From: Scatophagus argus
Lineage: Eukaryota; Chordata; Actinopteri; Scatophagidae
Assembly (NCBI RefSeq): GCF_020382885.2
Contig: NC_058495.1
Location: 6,875,627-6,939,626, forward strand
Reading direction: 5' to 3'
Length of the DNA: 64,000 nt
Shown piece after piece: positions 48,984 to 61,478 of the stretch (position 1 is the first letter of the stretch; each line of letters opens with the position of its first letter). The notes below the pieces were generated by a model. The model was not told where the DNA came from, did no database searches, and saw only the letters and a list, made by a program, of their open reading frames with translations. A program made the position numbers and the translations under genes.

Positions 48984-50833
48984 TTATGTTTTATAACAGT
49001 ATAGTGTTTGTACCAATACTTTCAGTGTCCAGATTTGTTCAAGCAAAACTAAAGGTATGTCACAAAACTATACATCCCATTGTTTGTAAAGTGGTTTTGA
49101 GTATGTAACATGATTTCTGAGTGTGCTGCTTTTGTACACTATTCACCCTCAATGCAATCCATACAGGAAACAATGAATGGTGGTGAAACAGCTACAGAAA
49201 GGTGTAAGAAAAGAAAGGAAACAAGCATTAACATTTCTGAAAAAAATATGCCTATATATTTTGTATATATCTTGTTTTTCTGAACAATTTCATTTGAATT
49301 GCCAGACATAACTGATACCATATTCATACTATCCCTCTGGCCACTGATGCTGTCAGTTCTTCATTACTCTGTGATTATCTTTTTCTAACTCTATCCACAT
49401 TAGTTATTTGGTTGAAACTCTAAATGTACAGAAAATAATTCGCCAGGGTAATGACCAGAAGTTATACATAGTCTAATCAATAAAGTTATCAGTATTAAAT
49501 GCTAGTAAGACATTAGCAATGGTTTGTATGGTAGTCTATTAAGGGTCAGAAGTCAGATAATAAACGTTGTCAAATGTTAATAAATCTATGGTGACAGATC
49601 TACGTGCTGTTACTTAACACATGCAAACAGACAAAGCACCCTCATCACTTTGTTAATACATGCAGCATTTAGAAAAAAAATGCTGCAAATGCACAATACA
49701 ACAACTTACAAATGTTAATGCAGGATAATCACGTGTTATTAGAACAGAGATATCCTGGTGTATAGGCTGCAGAAGGTCAAGCAGTGTAATGAAGATGTGA
49801 TAACCTCAGCTTTGATACTTTAAAAGCTGCACATCGCGCATCGCACATTATCACATTTTTAAAGGTGGAGATTAGATTTTTTACTTATATGTTGCCTCTA
49901 CCTCCCCACCACTGATGAAGACGAGGATGACCAGTTTTGGGGTTTGGGTGGTAATAAGGGTCTCTGGGGGTCACAAATGCATGCAGATGTTAAATGTAGT
50001 TTTGGAAAGACATCCATGATTGGACACTGTGTTCTCTCACCAACTGACGTAGTAATTAAATTACAGGTATTTAAATTCTGCTCTGATGACAGTGACCACT
50101 AGATGTCTCTTTACAGCATGATCATGTGAAATCAAGGAGCTTCATTGTTTCTTCATAGAGTATTCATCATACACCATAAGATAACAGTCTAACCTCATAA
50201 ACAGAAGTTTTACTTTTTTTTTTTTTTTACTGAATTAAAAAAGTGAATGAACAAATGATACACAGACACTGATTGTGAATGTACAGCACGTTGCAGTGCG
50301 TTGAGTTCTCAAAGACACCTTAGATTAGATCATTAAATGGAATTTGGTCTCTCTGTGACTTTTTTTTTTTTTTTACAAGGATAAGTGTTCAGAAGGTCCC
50401 TTTGTGTTGTCTTCTTGTTGCGTTAAAGAACAAGTGCCATGCTGGAGGTTAATTAATAGAGATGTTTCACAACCTGGGAATCCAAGCAACTATAAAGCAT
50501 TTTTCTAATCTATCAACTATTATAAATTTTGTATTATTTACAAAGGGTACCTTACTAGAACGTACCAATTCAACATACATGAATATTAAATGATTTTGAA
50601 GAGGTCTGTATGTCTTTATTGCCAGGCCTTGCACTAGCAATTGGGGTAAGTGGAAATTGCACTGTCATGCTGAAATATTAGTCAGAGTTCAAAGTACACC
50701 ACCTAATCTGCACAAACACAACATCATCTGCACAAGTCCAGCCGCCTCAGCCCACACCGTTCTGCTTGGAGGCATAGAGAGATCAGAATGTGGTTTTGTG
50801 ATTTGCTCTTAATAAAAACCACAGCTTCTACTT
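48984..50833. other. Intergenic DNA between lipocalin and adenosine receptor genes
   Basis: AT-rich unique DNA with T-runs at about 50213-50228 and 50362-50375. Any non-coding 5' exon of the receptor gene would lie here, but none can be pointed out with confidence. Confidence 0.5.
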
Positions 50834-52156
50834 ATGTTTCATTGCAGAGAAAAGGTTGAGGACTTCCTCAATGGTTTCACAAGAGCACATTCAGACACAC
50901 TACACCATTACCTATCAGACATTAGCTGGATAAGAAGCACAAAAGATGTGGAAGTGATTTACACATTGTTAGAGGTGCTCATTGCTGGTAGTTGTTGTCT
51001 TGGTAATGCGTTGGTTATTTTGGCACTGTGGACCAGTAAAAGCATTCAGCAGCCTACCTTCTGCCTTATTATCTCTCTGGCTGTGGCTGACTTTCTGGTT
51101 GGCTGCTTGGCCATACCGTTGGCTGTGGTGGTGGACGGACGGGTGGAGACTTCATTCCATGGTTGTCTTTTCCTCAGCTGTGTGGTCATCCTGTTGACCC
51201 TGGTCTCAGTGCTGTCTCTCACCGCTATTGCAGTGGACCGATACCTCCGGGTGTACATCCCTCTCAGGTAAGATTATTCAGACACACTAATGCCTGTATG
51301 GTTCAGAATGCTTATAAAAATCTAAATGCATGATTCCAAGTTTTACATATTGATTTTATCACACTGACCATTAGCAAGGTTAGCACTGCAAAACAGCTTT
51401 GAATGACATCACTACAGTGACAAGAAGATATTTTTTCTTACTCAGATTTTTAAATTATTACATTTTTACTTTGAAATATTCATTTTATGACACTGCTGTC
51501 AGAAATAATTGCTGCTGATACCAGTCATTACTGTTTTCCTTTTTAGGTACAAAAGGACTGTGGCGCAGAGACACTCTTGGTTTGTTGTAGCAGCATGCTG
51601 GCTTGTTGCATTACCTCTGAGTTTTGCTCCCATGCTCGGGTGGAACAACCAGGAAACCTTGTCTAACTCAGTCAACTCCACGATTGTCTGTCGGTTTATA
51701 ACAGTGATCCCCATGTCATACTTGGTTTACTTCAACTTTTTCCTCTGTACTCTCATCCCTCTGTTGGTGATGATTGTATTGTATGGCTACATTTTCTGTA
51801 CTACTCGAGGAAACCTTCGAGAGAAACCAGGCAATGGTGCCCAAATCCAGTCTCAGAACTACCTGAGGAAAGAGAAACAGCTGGCAGGATCCCTGTCTCT
51901 GGTCTTGGCTCTGTTTGCCCTGTCTTGGCTCCCTCTGCACAACATGAACTGCATCGCTTACTTTGGTGGGCCGAATGATATTCTAGAAACAGCCTTTTAT
52001 GTTGGCATCCTGCTTTCTCATGCCAAATCAGCTGTAAACCCAGTTGTGTATGCATTTAAAATAAAAAAGGTTAAGACAGCTTATCTGAAGCTCTGGACGC
52101 ATGAAGGGAATAGTTCCTTCTTGTGTGTGGGGTGTGATTTTTTTTTGTCTATTTGA
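50834..52156 (+). CDS. adora3: Adenosine receptor, A3-like (class A GPCR)
   Basis: Two coding exons, 50834-51267 and 51547-52156, join gt-ag at the position conserved in adenosine receptors (just after the DRYLRV segment), giving 347 residues. Seven hydrophobic helices fit a class A GPCR. Visible features are C111 and C193 (TM3-ECL2 disulfide), D135-R136-Y137, the ECL2 sequon N188ST, F195 two residues after C193 (adenine stacking), S271-W-L-P274, N279 (6.55, ligand amide) and S302-H303 (7.42-7.43, ribose contacts), then N309-P-V-V-Y313. ECL2 'CRFITV' resembles human A3, whereas H276 (6.52) is the A1/A2 residue where human A3 has Ser. The C tail is short. Such receptors signal extracellular adenosine through Gi or Gs. 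Start is uncertain: the ATG at 50834 lies within a fair splice acceptor (tttcattgcag|ag at 50847), so an upstream exon may supply the true N terminus. Confidence 0.93.
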
Positions 52157-53271
52157 CAAAACAGGCACAATGTTGAACACAATGATTAATGCCATGTTTT
52201 TTGTACTCATCTGTGTGTGTGTATTTAATTGTGTAAAGTTTTTTTATCTTGGAAATTCAAATATGAGTCCTGTAGTTTATCAGCTGTGATATCAGAAACA
52301 TTATATTTTAGGTTTGTGGTTAGCTGTGAGCTCATTTTTTTTTCATGTTAAAGTTTTGCTGTTTAGTGTTACATTTTGTTGTGTACATATACTTCATATG
52401 TATTTACTCACTTAAATGTGTCTCCTAAAATGTGATGAAAACATAGTTTCAGGAGTATGAGGAAGTGAGAATGTCCATAATCTATATTTGGCATACATGA
52501 AATAGTTTGCTCTGCTGCTTTTGGACTTGTATAGCCAAACATTACAAAAATATTTTCAACTAACTGTCATTTTCCACTCTTTAAAGCACTCAGTAATAAG
52601 TATTAAAGAACTGTATCAAGTTATTATGAAAAACAGTCGTTTAGTATGTATTTTTTTTTCAGAGTGATGTGTGTTTACCGTTTGTGTTGATCAACTAACA
52701 TGCATCATAACCTAATCTCTTCAGTCTACACTAGTGCACTTTCAAGCCTCTCTGTGCACAGTTTGCAACCACCCTAAATGTGAAAAAATAGCTTGAGGTT
52801 ACTATGTGATTAAGGGATCTTTAGAATTGTTCATCCTGATTCAAATTATTTTTTTCATCTCTTTTCACAACTTTGTCCATTTAAAACTTCTCACAGTTAG
52901 GTAACTGGAACATTATTTCTGGAATGATAATTTGCTTGTGAATTTTTAAAATGTAATTTTCAACCAATTTCCTTTCATGTATTAGGATGGCAGAATAGAT
53001 TACATTCAGAGATTGATATCTCAGGGCAAATGAATCCACAACTATCTGCATTGCAAGAATGAGGTAAGTGAGATGCATTTTTGTGAAATTATTCTCCTTT
53101 ATGATGAGGTTGATTTTGCATCAGCAAAACTAGCAGAGCTGCTGATAACATATGGGAAGTGAGGACAGTAAAAATTAAATTGTTTCAGGTTTGCATCAAA
53201 AAAGCCAACCATCAACAAATTCTGAGAACAGCAAAAACATTTACAGTACAGTCTTATATTGATCCATATGG
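52157..53271. other. 3' flank of the adenosine receptor gene
   Basis: AT-rich DNA that probably contains the 3' UTR. A candidate ATTAAA signal is at 52602-52607. No other exon or repeat was recognised. Confidence 0.45.
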
Positions 53272-53565
53272 TAAAATCCATCCATTTTCTACACCGCTTA
53301 TCGGTCAGGGTTGCGAGGTGGGGGCACTGGAGCCTATCCCAGCTGACTATGGTTTCACTCTGGTCACACTGGACGCCACACACACGCACACATCTAGGGG
53401 CAATGTAGACTAGCCAAATAACCTAATCCGCATGTTTTTGGGATTTGGAAGGAAGCCAGAGTACCCGGAGAAAACCCTTCAATGCAAAGTCCGCACAGAA
53501 GGTCTCAGACCAGGTCTGAGATCTCTTGCCGTGAGGTGACAGTGCTAACCACCGCACCTTAAAAC
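53272..53565 (+). repeat. Teleost ~350-bp repeat, copy 6
   Basis: Runs from 'aatccatccattttctacac' through 'cgcttatcggtcagggttgc', 'agctgactatgg', 'ccaaataacctaatccgcat' and 'cggagaaaacccttc' to 'agtgctaaccaccgcacc'. Orientation is as in copy 3, with a ~50-bp central deletion and a degraded 3' third. Confidence 0.9.
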
Positions 53566-53589
53566 CCACCAGTTAATGATAAAAGGCAT

Positions 53590-53830
53590 CACTAGAGTAG
53601 ATTCTACATACAAAATATATGATCATCTTGCAATATATGATGCATTGTTATATGTTAAATTATTGAACAGTCTAGTTGTATAAAGTAATACAAATGAGTA
53701 CTTCTAATTGATACTGATTGCTACCGTATACTTCCTTTGTACTTGTATTTTTACTTACTGATAGCTGTAGTGACCAGTTACATTACAATAACAAATATAA
53801 ATATCAAAATACAATTAATGATGCCTTCGA
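53590..53830 (+). repeat. Repeat copy shared with 56882-57956
   Basis: Shares 'caaaatatatgatcatctt', 'gatgcatt' and 'gatagctgtagtgaccagtt' with the longer element downstream of the NAT8 gene, in the same orientation. It appears to be an internal fragment of the same transposon-like family. A 13-bp A-run follows at about 53876-53889. Confidence 0.6.
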
Positions 53831-54094
53831 AGAGATGTTATTGGGGAAGTGTAGGGAAGAACTTGGCTTAGCAGTAAAAAAAAAAAAAAGTAAGGTTACA
53901 AAGGATATTACATAACAGAAACTATTTTCCTGCTTTTTTAATCACAGTCAAGAGCCAGGAGCCCTTTGAATCACTCCGTGAGTGTAAGCATTTACTTTTA
54001 AATGCATAATCTCTCTATAAAACATAAGTGCTTTAAAACTGAAAAGAAAAAGCAAAGGAGAAGACGGAAGACGAAGAGGACAACAACGAAGAAA

Positions 54095-54320
54095 AAAGCT
54101 ACTTCCGGATCACGAAGTTTGGGATTTGTGGTGTGTTAGTGTTACAGAAGACAGCGTTAAGATGTGAGGCGGTGTACTCTGCGCTTGCTTTTATGATTAT
54201 GTCGCTGGACTTCGACCCGACATAAAATTTAAAATGACTTAAAAGATTTCGTTTGAGCCGTCGCCATTTGGACTGTGCTGCTGTTAGACAAAGACCACTT
54301 TCACAACTTCTGTCAGTAAT
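54095..54320 (+). promoter_or_regulatory. Candidate promoter and non-coding first exon of the NAT8 gene
   Basis: 'acttccgg' (54100-54107) is a good ETS/GABPA site of the kind found at TATA-less promoters. The following ~210 bp are richer in CpG than the flanks and end in a donor-like 'cagtaat|gtaaga' at 54320/54321. Splicing to the acceptor 'tttttctatag' at 55603 would place this exon directly upstream of the NAT8 coding exon, with a ~1.28-kb intron. Exon limits are inference. Confidence 0.45.
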
Positions 54321-55314
54321 GTAAGAGACCATCGATTTTTATTGCTGTTTACTATTTTCGTTGCTAATTAATATTGTTATAGATTTTTACTTTTACTATA
54401 ATGCATCTAGTGGAAAATAGTTATGTAACAAACGGTATGTCAGCATGTTTTGCTGCAAATTACATGAGTTAAACGGCATTATGGACGGAATTATAAAGAG
54501 GTTTCTGTGACACAGTTAATAAACTACCTGTACTAAAGTAAACCGTTTGCACCGTTTACAAGCTAATGTAAACAAGCTAAAAGCGAACTTTTTGTAACGC
54601 AAGCTCAGTGGTACAGACGGTACTGTCAGGTTTATGTTGCAGCCAACGCTGATTATCTGTGATCTTAGCTAATATCTGGTTGTCATGTGATGAATTGACT
54701 GCTCAGACCATGTTGTCAAGTGGCGCCAGTTTGGGTTAGCACAGGGGACAAGGGAATCCCAATGGTACATCCTAACTACATGTTCAACAAACACATGCAC
54801 ACAAATAACAATAAATTCTATATTTTATACTGTGTCCTGCTCACAGGCACAGAAACCAGTATTGCGGGCAGAACGTGATTCTTTTATTTCTATATTATTT
54901 GCATCTATATTTATTAATATTCTGATAGCAAATTTATTATTTAATAACTCAGGAAATGATGTGAGGTATGGTATCTTGAATAGTGGAAATAATTTTTAAG
55001 GTAAAAGACACTGAAAGTTAGTCTAAGTTTAGCAGATAATAACAAATCGGTTTTCAACTTTCATCAGTATTCAACTTAAACCACCAAGAAAAGTGCAGGG
55101 GGGCTAAAGAAAAATGACTTAGAAATGACTACTTAGAGCCCAGCTTCAATCATTATTGTCGTTTGGTAATGATCACTTATCCTGATACACTTCTACTAAT
55201 TCAACGTTGTACATGTTATACAGCTAGGTTATTAGGTGAGACTGAACATGAATAGTGGCAACACAAATTACAGATTTGACAGTAAGGTGAATCTCATATA
55301 AAATATTTTAGAGC

Positions 55315-55555
55315 TGAAATGATTAGTTGATTAATAGACTTGTTGATTAACAGACAGCTATTGTTCAAGTAAAAATGCCAAACATCTATGAGTTCTAGGT
55401 TTTCGACTGTTAAAGTTTGCTACTCTGTAACATATGGTATTAAACTGAATGTTTTATCTGTCAAATGAAACAAGGAACTTGACAATGTGTTCTGAAGCTC
55501 TGGGCATCAGATAACTCAGTAATGAAAATAATCATTAGTTGTAACACTAAACATT
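55315..55555 (-). repeat. Teleost 'ggctgcaactaacgattatt'-type repeat, minus orientation
   Basis: The minus strand starts 'gtgttacaactaatgattat' with 'tttcattactgagtta' and ends in attaat/gattag words near 55320. It is the same family as 32855-33060 but in reverse. It lies within the inferred NAT8 intron. Confidence 0.6.
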
Positions 55556-55615
55556 TACAATTGGGCATGTAGTGCAACAAAGATTTCATTTTTTTTTCTA
55601 TAGTTCCTTCTGGTC

Positions 55616-56290
55616 ATGCAGCTGTTGATCCGCCAGTTCCGTCCCTCAGACAAGGATGCAGTGCTCACCCTGTTCAGCGCTGGCACCCTGGAGCACATAC
55701 GTCCATGTTTTCACAATGCCATGACCAGCCCTGTCTACCTCACCATCACCCTGGCTCTGTGTGTTGGTGGCTACCTCCTTGGCTCTGTGTTAGGAGCTGT
55801 GGTGTTACCAGGAATCTGGGTGGGCCTCATCTACTACTGCTGTCACGAGTTGTATGCCAGCTACGTCAGGGACAAACTCCAGACAGACATGCAGGACATC
55901 CCTGGGAGCTATCTGAGCAGACCGGACAATTGTTTCTGGGTGGCAGAGGCAGAAGTTGATGGGAGGGCACAGATCATGGGTATGGTGGCTGTAGCGGGCA
56001 AAGAAAGCGGGAAAGAAAGACACGGGGAACTGTTCAGAATGATCATCTCACCATTGTGCAGACGGAGGGGTCTGGGCGTCAGGATGGCCCAGACTGTGAT
56101 TGACTTCTGTAAGGAAAGAGGCTTCTCCGAGGTTGTGCTGGAGACCAGCTCCACCCAGACTGCTGCTGTGGCCTTGTATAAGAAACTGGGCTTCAGCCTG
56201 GTGGTCTCCCACAGCAAAACACATGCTCCATTTTGGACTACAATGCTATCCAAGGTCAAGATTTTAAGAATGAAAAAGCACCTGAAATAA
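55616..56290 (+). CDS. nat8: NAT8-family N-acetyltransferase (GNAT fold, membrane-anchored)
   Basis: A single uninterrupted 224-codon frame. The start at 55616 lies 12 bp after a strong acceptor (poly-T then ctatag, ending 55603), so the coding region is in one exon behind a non-coding 5' exon. Residues 1-30 open with IRQFRPSD, the usual start of this family. A long hydrophobic stretch at about 39-74 is the membrane anchor or hairpin. The GNAT domain follows from about residue 105, with the acetyl-CoA motif R149-R-R-G-L-G-V155 (Q/RxxGxG/A) and the late LYKKLGF strand-helix at 188-194. NAT8 enzymes sit in the ER membrane and acetylate cysteine S-conjugates or luminal lysines; the substrate here cannot be told. 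Length matches vertebrate NAT8 proteins (about 220-230). It is distinct from the longer aspartate acetyltransferase NAT8L. Fish often carry several paralogues, so orthology is uncertain. Confidence 0.92.
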   Translation: MQLLIRQFRPSDKDAVLTLFSAGTLEHIRPCFHNAMTSPVYLTITLALCVGGYLLGSVLGAVVLPGIWVGLIYYCCHELYASYVRDKLQTDMQDIPGSYLSRPDNCFWVAEAEVDGRAQIMGMVAVAGKESGKERHGELFRMIISPLCRRRGLGVRMAQTVIDFCKERGFSEVVLETSSTQTAAVALYKKLGFSLVVSHSKTHAPFWTTMLSKVKILRMKKHLK

Positions 56291-56881
56291 TCCTGAGGAG
56301 ATCCTCTCATGTTACTCTTCATAAGCAAGTTTTTGCTGTGGTTATACCTGACTAAAACCATTATTTGTAAGCAGTGTCTCATGAACACATTTTAGAAGAG
56401 CCTCTTGGTTGTGCTATAACACCAACCTATTTTAGTCTTTTAGACATGATACACTGTTGTTTACTGGACCAAAACACACAGACTGTTAATTGTCATCCTG
56501 TGTAAAGTGAGTGTACTGTTATACCACATTTTATATATTATTAAAAAAAAAACAAACAACAAAAAAACTATGGTCAAAAATGTATTATCAATATGTTGGT
56601 AAAAACATATCCAACCAGTCCTGATTTTGTTAAGAACCCTTTCAGTCGGGATGGTATGTTGTTTTTGTTGATTGTAAATGATAAACAGTAGAGGGGGCCA
56701 TTTATCTAACTAATACCAAATCACTTGTCTGAGATACAAGTTGACAGTTCCTGTAGTACTGTACTAATAGTAGCTATTTACAGTACGAGCTATGATTATG
56801 AGTCATTTAAAATCTCTAAATGTTGCTGTAGTGAGTATCAAAGCAATCAGTGAGTTAGGAATGATGTTCATTCCAGTGGTT
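56291..56881. other. 3' flank of the NAT8 gene
   Basis: Probable 3' UTR. An ATTAAA word at about 56539-56544 followed by an A-rich run is a candidate polyadenylation site. No further exon was seen. Confidence 0.45.
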
Positions 56882-57956
56882 CAGTGGTGGAAAGTAGGTT
56901 TAATAAGTAATCAACTACTGTACACAAGCACATTTTTGGCATATTAATGTTTCACTAAATTGCCCTACTACATGTAGCTATAGTAACTCAGTGGATTCTG
57001 CATGCAAAATATATGATCATCTTTTAAATATGATGCATTATTATTATTGTGTTATTAAACGTTATGTTATTAACCTACCTGCTAATGTAACATATAAGTT
57101 AGAAGTCAGAATTATCTCAAGCAAGATAAGACATTAGCTTACACAGTACTGCAGTACACAGTTCTGGACTTGTTTTAAATTTTGAAAGACATTTACTAGT
57201 ACTTAAGTATTGTTTTGAGGTACTTGTCCTTATGTTTTTAATTTTTCTCTTGTCATTTTACTGACATTTATAGCTGTAGTTACCAGTTATTTTACAGATT
57301 TAGATATAAATATAACAAGAATACATGATGATATATTATTATGCACCTAGCATATAAAATAATTAAAATTAGTCCCAACTTTATCAGCTGTAACATTAAA
57401 GTGTGATTACTTATTCATTATGCAGACATTGTAATAATAATTATATAATCTAAAAATATATGATTCTCAAATGGACCATTTTGGATAATAATTACACTTA
57501 CTAATTAATAACTAATGTTTCCACCATTAGGAGGCACCAAATGTTATGAAATGCTAATCATAGTAACTTTAGACACTGTACTGTAGTTGCAATTCTTTTC
57601 TTGAGTTATTACTTTGCTGCAAGATCTGAAATAAAAATGACCTGAATCAGTACTGACAGAGAACTCAGAGCTCTCATTTTCTTCCCATTTTTATACTGTC
57701 TGGGATTATTGCAAACACTCATTGTACTCTGTGGTAGAAAATAACTACTACTCAATGATTTTTTACATTTTTACTTTATTCTGTTTCTCTACAACATAAC
57801 TACATCTCAGTCAAATCTTGTGTTTTTTTTTTGTATTGTAATAGTTTTTCAGAACTACAGATAATTCTGAGTTTTTTTTAACAAAAGATCAGTTCATGAT
57901 GATACTTTGTTTGCAGATTAAAACAGAAAAAAAGATCTGAATACTTTTTCCATCAC
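56882..57956. mobile_element. Transposon-like repeat with short inverted ends (~1.07 kb)
   Basis: The left end is 'cagtggtggaaagtag' at 56882. The right end is 'aatactttttccatcac' at about 57940-57956, which reverse-complements to 'gtgatggaaaaagtatt'. The interior has the 'ttactagtacttaagtattg' and 'ttactgacatttatagctgt' words of a common fish repeat of the 'agtggtggaaagtaac.aagta' type. No transposase is present. An internal fragment of the same family lies at 53590-53830. Confidence 0.65.
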
Positions 57957-58499
57957 ATCACAGTACATATACTCCCTGGGATGTTGTTATTGTAACCTTG
58001 CAGAACACTTTCCAGAACAGTACAATTTTTGGACAAAACAAGTGACCTACCTCACATAACTATCCCACGTGTGTTTTTGTGCTGATAGCTTCAACGACCA
58101 GTCAACAGCTCGCCCAGCAGGACAGATGGCTGTCTGTTGGCTCCATCCTGTGCTGTATTAACTTATTTACTACCATGTGGAAAATCCTCTGAAATGATCC
58201 AGTCAGGCTTTTAATAAATGTTTTAATTACAGTTCTCAATGTTGTTGCTTTTATTTTAAAGGCCCTGTAAACTTGTTTTCTCTATCAGCCCACACGGACA
58301 CATTACTTCAAGTTAAGAGTTTATTTCAAATGAGAGATTTCAACTCTTGGTTTGGAGTAGGGGTGTCAAGATATACCAGCACTGCCAAAAATCGTGACAT
58401 TAAAAAATGAAGTATTGATATTATATTAATAATATACATATGATAATGATAATCCAGATGTTAGGCCTTGTGGATCTATTGATTATCAGTTCATCATTC

Positions 58500-58613
58500 A
58501 CTTCATTCCTGTTCTAGATTTATGTCTTTCTATGTAACTACTGACAGCAAAGTGAAATTCATTGTATGTGTTCACATACTTTGCCAATAAAGCTGATTCT
58601 GATTCTGATTCAT
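58500..58613 (+). repeat. LINE-type 3' tail ending (gattct)n
   Basis: 'agcaaagtgaaattcattgt', 'actttgccaataaagctgat' and a terminal 'tgattctgattctgattc' repeat. Many fish non-LTR retrotransposon copies end this way. Confidence 0.65.
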
Positions 58614-61427
58614 CTGGTTGCCTTTTCACTTTGTAAACTCATATGTTGACAGCAATGTATTTGCCACAAACCAGACAAAACACAACATACTGGAAATTTT
58701 CCAGGGTTTCCATAGATATCACAATGATATATTATGCTTTTTTGCCATGCTTTTGGTAGTGAATATCTGATATTGTGTCAACACCGGTTTGTGGATGGGT
58801 CTCATTTAGAAAAAGGTGAAGTCACATACAATTGTGAGCAAATCGAGATTTAGCATCATTTAGTTCAGATTTTTGGAGTGTTAAAACTCTTAAACAGGTG
58901 TTTAGCAATTATGATTGAAGCAGCTATAATGAACAGGTTTAAGATAACATATCAATCGACAATGTGAAAGCAATTTGACAAAGTGAAAAGGGTAATTTTT
59001 AACAAATGAACAGAGAATCTGTTGTTCCCTTCATTATACAGTTTCAGATTTGTTGTCTGGCCAACAACTACCCTGTTTTGGATCAGGTATGCTACCTGCT
59101 CAGCGCCAAACAGGATAGGTGCAGTGCACATATTGAAGCATTTAGCAGCTAAACACTGGAGAGCCGAGTGTTCCTTAGGAGTTGGTAGAGACCAAAGACC
59201 GAGCTAAAAGAGAGCAAATATTTCCAAGTGGACAGAACTGCAAACTGGAAGCAGCTAGCCATGCTCTAAAAAGGTAAGAAAATCCACCTACAAGCACCTC
59301 AAAATCTTACAGAGACGTTGTATCTCATTCATTTGGTAAAAACCAAAGTGTGAAAATGAGTCAGACTTGTTGCTTGCCCTGCTTGTTATCTTTGTGCTAA
59401 GCTAAGCTATCCACTGTACCATACAGATGAAAAATGATATCTTTGTTTATTTAGTTATAAAACTTCTGCAAGATCACTCAGTATATATCTTCATAAGTGT
59501 CTGAATTTGTATTTTTGACAAATATTATGTGTTTTTTTCTAAAGAATAAATTAAGAGGTACACTCTCTCCAAGTGGGTACACAGGCAGAAATTTTCGCTT
59601 TCATAAAGAGTTTGTTGAAGTGTCATTTTTTCTCAGTGCATCTCCAGTAAATCTCTCTGATCCTTCAAAAAAACTTTTATTTAAATACCTGTACCCACAA
59701 AACCAACACATGACACCTGGTCTGAGTTCATCTCCACACACATTTCAGGTGAATGACACTTGGCAGCTCTCCAAAGCAAAGTGTGTGATTGAGAAACCAG
59801 AGGTAAAGTTACTCCAGCCTGTGTTATAACACTTGGCAGTGTTTTTGTGTGCTCTCTGTTTGTCAAAGGCTTTGAGTTCAACACTTGTGAAAAAGCCGAA
59901 CAAGATGACAATATTGAATCTGTGTCACTTGTTGAAAAGGCTCAGGGGACAAACATATCAAGGTTTGTACTATTAAAGTACACGCATAAGAGTCAACAAA
60001 CAGCATGTGTACACTGTCTGATATTGTCCAAACAGTTATTGGAAAACTGTTTTCACACAGTACATTTATACCAGAATAAACTGTTGAGGTATTTTTGAAA
60101 GTTCATTTAATTTAACTTAATTCAAATTACCTGGGCAGGACAGCAGAATGAAAGACAATCATTAATGAAAATAATAAAAACAAGATCAAAAAGGAGTGGT
60201 AAGGATGGTGGGAGTTTAGTGAGCAGCATAAATACGTAAAACTATTTAATACTGCAACTGAAAAAAGATAAGACCCTGCAAGTGAGTAATATAATGAAAC
60301 TTACATGACATGGCAAATAAAAATGAAAACGCTTTTATGTAATCCAAATTTGACATAAAGATGTTAGCAACAAAATTAATTTGTCATTGGGTGAAATTTG
60401 ACAGTAATTTTTTTTCTTTACGATATGATACATTTGTCACACATTAGTTAAAAAAAACAAATATAATAAAACAAAGATTATATTTTTACCAAGAAAAATG
60501 TAAGAAGAGAACAACAATTGAAGAGGAAGTGTGTTAAATTAGGGTAATTGTCTCAACTCAATGCTGCCTGATAATTAAACAATTAGGGAGGATTACAGAA
60601 GTGGACAGATTTGTCCAAAAACTTCCAGAAATGGACTCAAGAGTCAAACAAACCCCCAGTAAAAACAGGATTTAAGTGATCAAGTGATAATGTCTACTGA
60701 AATTCTCTCCCTCTTAACACTGAATTATCAGCCAATAATGGGCCTCCAGGTTATAGATCAGATCTGAATCACACTACTGATAAGGGTTTAAACTTGTAGA
60801 AAGCAATCTAACCACTAATTGTATCCAGCATTACTGATGCATCATTACATTAAAGCATGCATGAGTGAAACCTTTTATGTTGTTTTTGTGATCACAAGAT
60901 AAAATATCATCTCCTGGTGTTGCCTTACAATTATTTTAATTGTTATGAATAAGAACAGAATTGCTATACACAATTTTCTTAATTTTCTTGCACTTAAGAT
61001 CAACATTATCAACATTTAACTCTTAACTAAGCAGCTCTCAGGTTAAATAAAGGCATGCTACCACATCCAAAGCTGGGATGAGAGGCTGGAATAGAAGGGA
61101 TAATCTTAGGATTCATTTTTCATGAGGTAGTTAAGCAACCACAGCTGAAGCTGCCCATCTGAACACAACGTGTGCTAAACACATCACCAGCATGCAGTCC
61201 CACTTTTTTTTCATGTGTGGTGGTGGTGGTGGAGGGGGTGTGTATGCAAGAAAAATCTTAAATACTGTATCTGTCTGTCTGTCTGTTTCGTTATATTTCC
61301 TCTTCATTTGTTAGGGCAAACATGCATGTAAGTTGTTGCTATTCAAGTTCACAAAAAAATAAATCAATTCAGGAAAAAAAAACCCAATTTAAAAAAACTC
61401 ATCAGATACCCTAAACTGACTCATATT

Positions 61428-61478
61428 GTAAATGTGAATTTCCCCAGTGTGGGACTAATAAAGGCCTATCTTAAATGG
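61428..61478 (+). repeat. LINE-type 3' tail ('gggactaataaaggcctatc')
   Basis: 'gtgaatttccccagtgtggg' followed by 'actaataaaggcctatctta'. It is the opposite orientation of the copy at 36180-36250. Only the last ~50 bp are recognisable. Confidence 0.6.

Noticed and set aside
59497..59829. 110-codon plus-strand ORF
   Set aside because: No recognisable domain, low-complexity neighbours and no start or splice context. It is not supportable as a gene.
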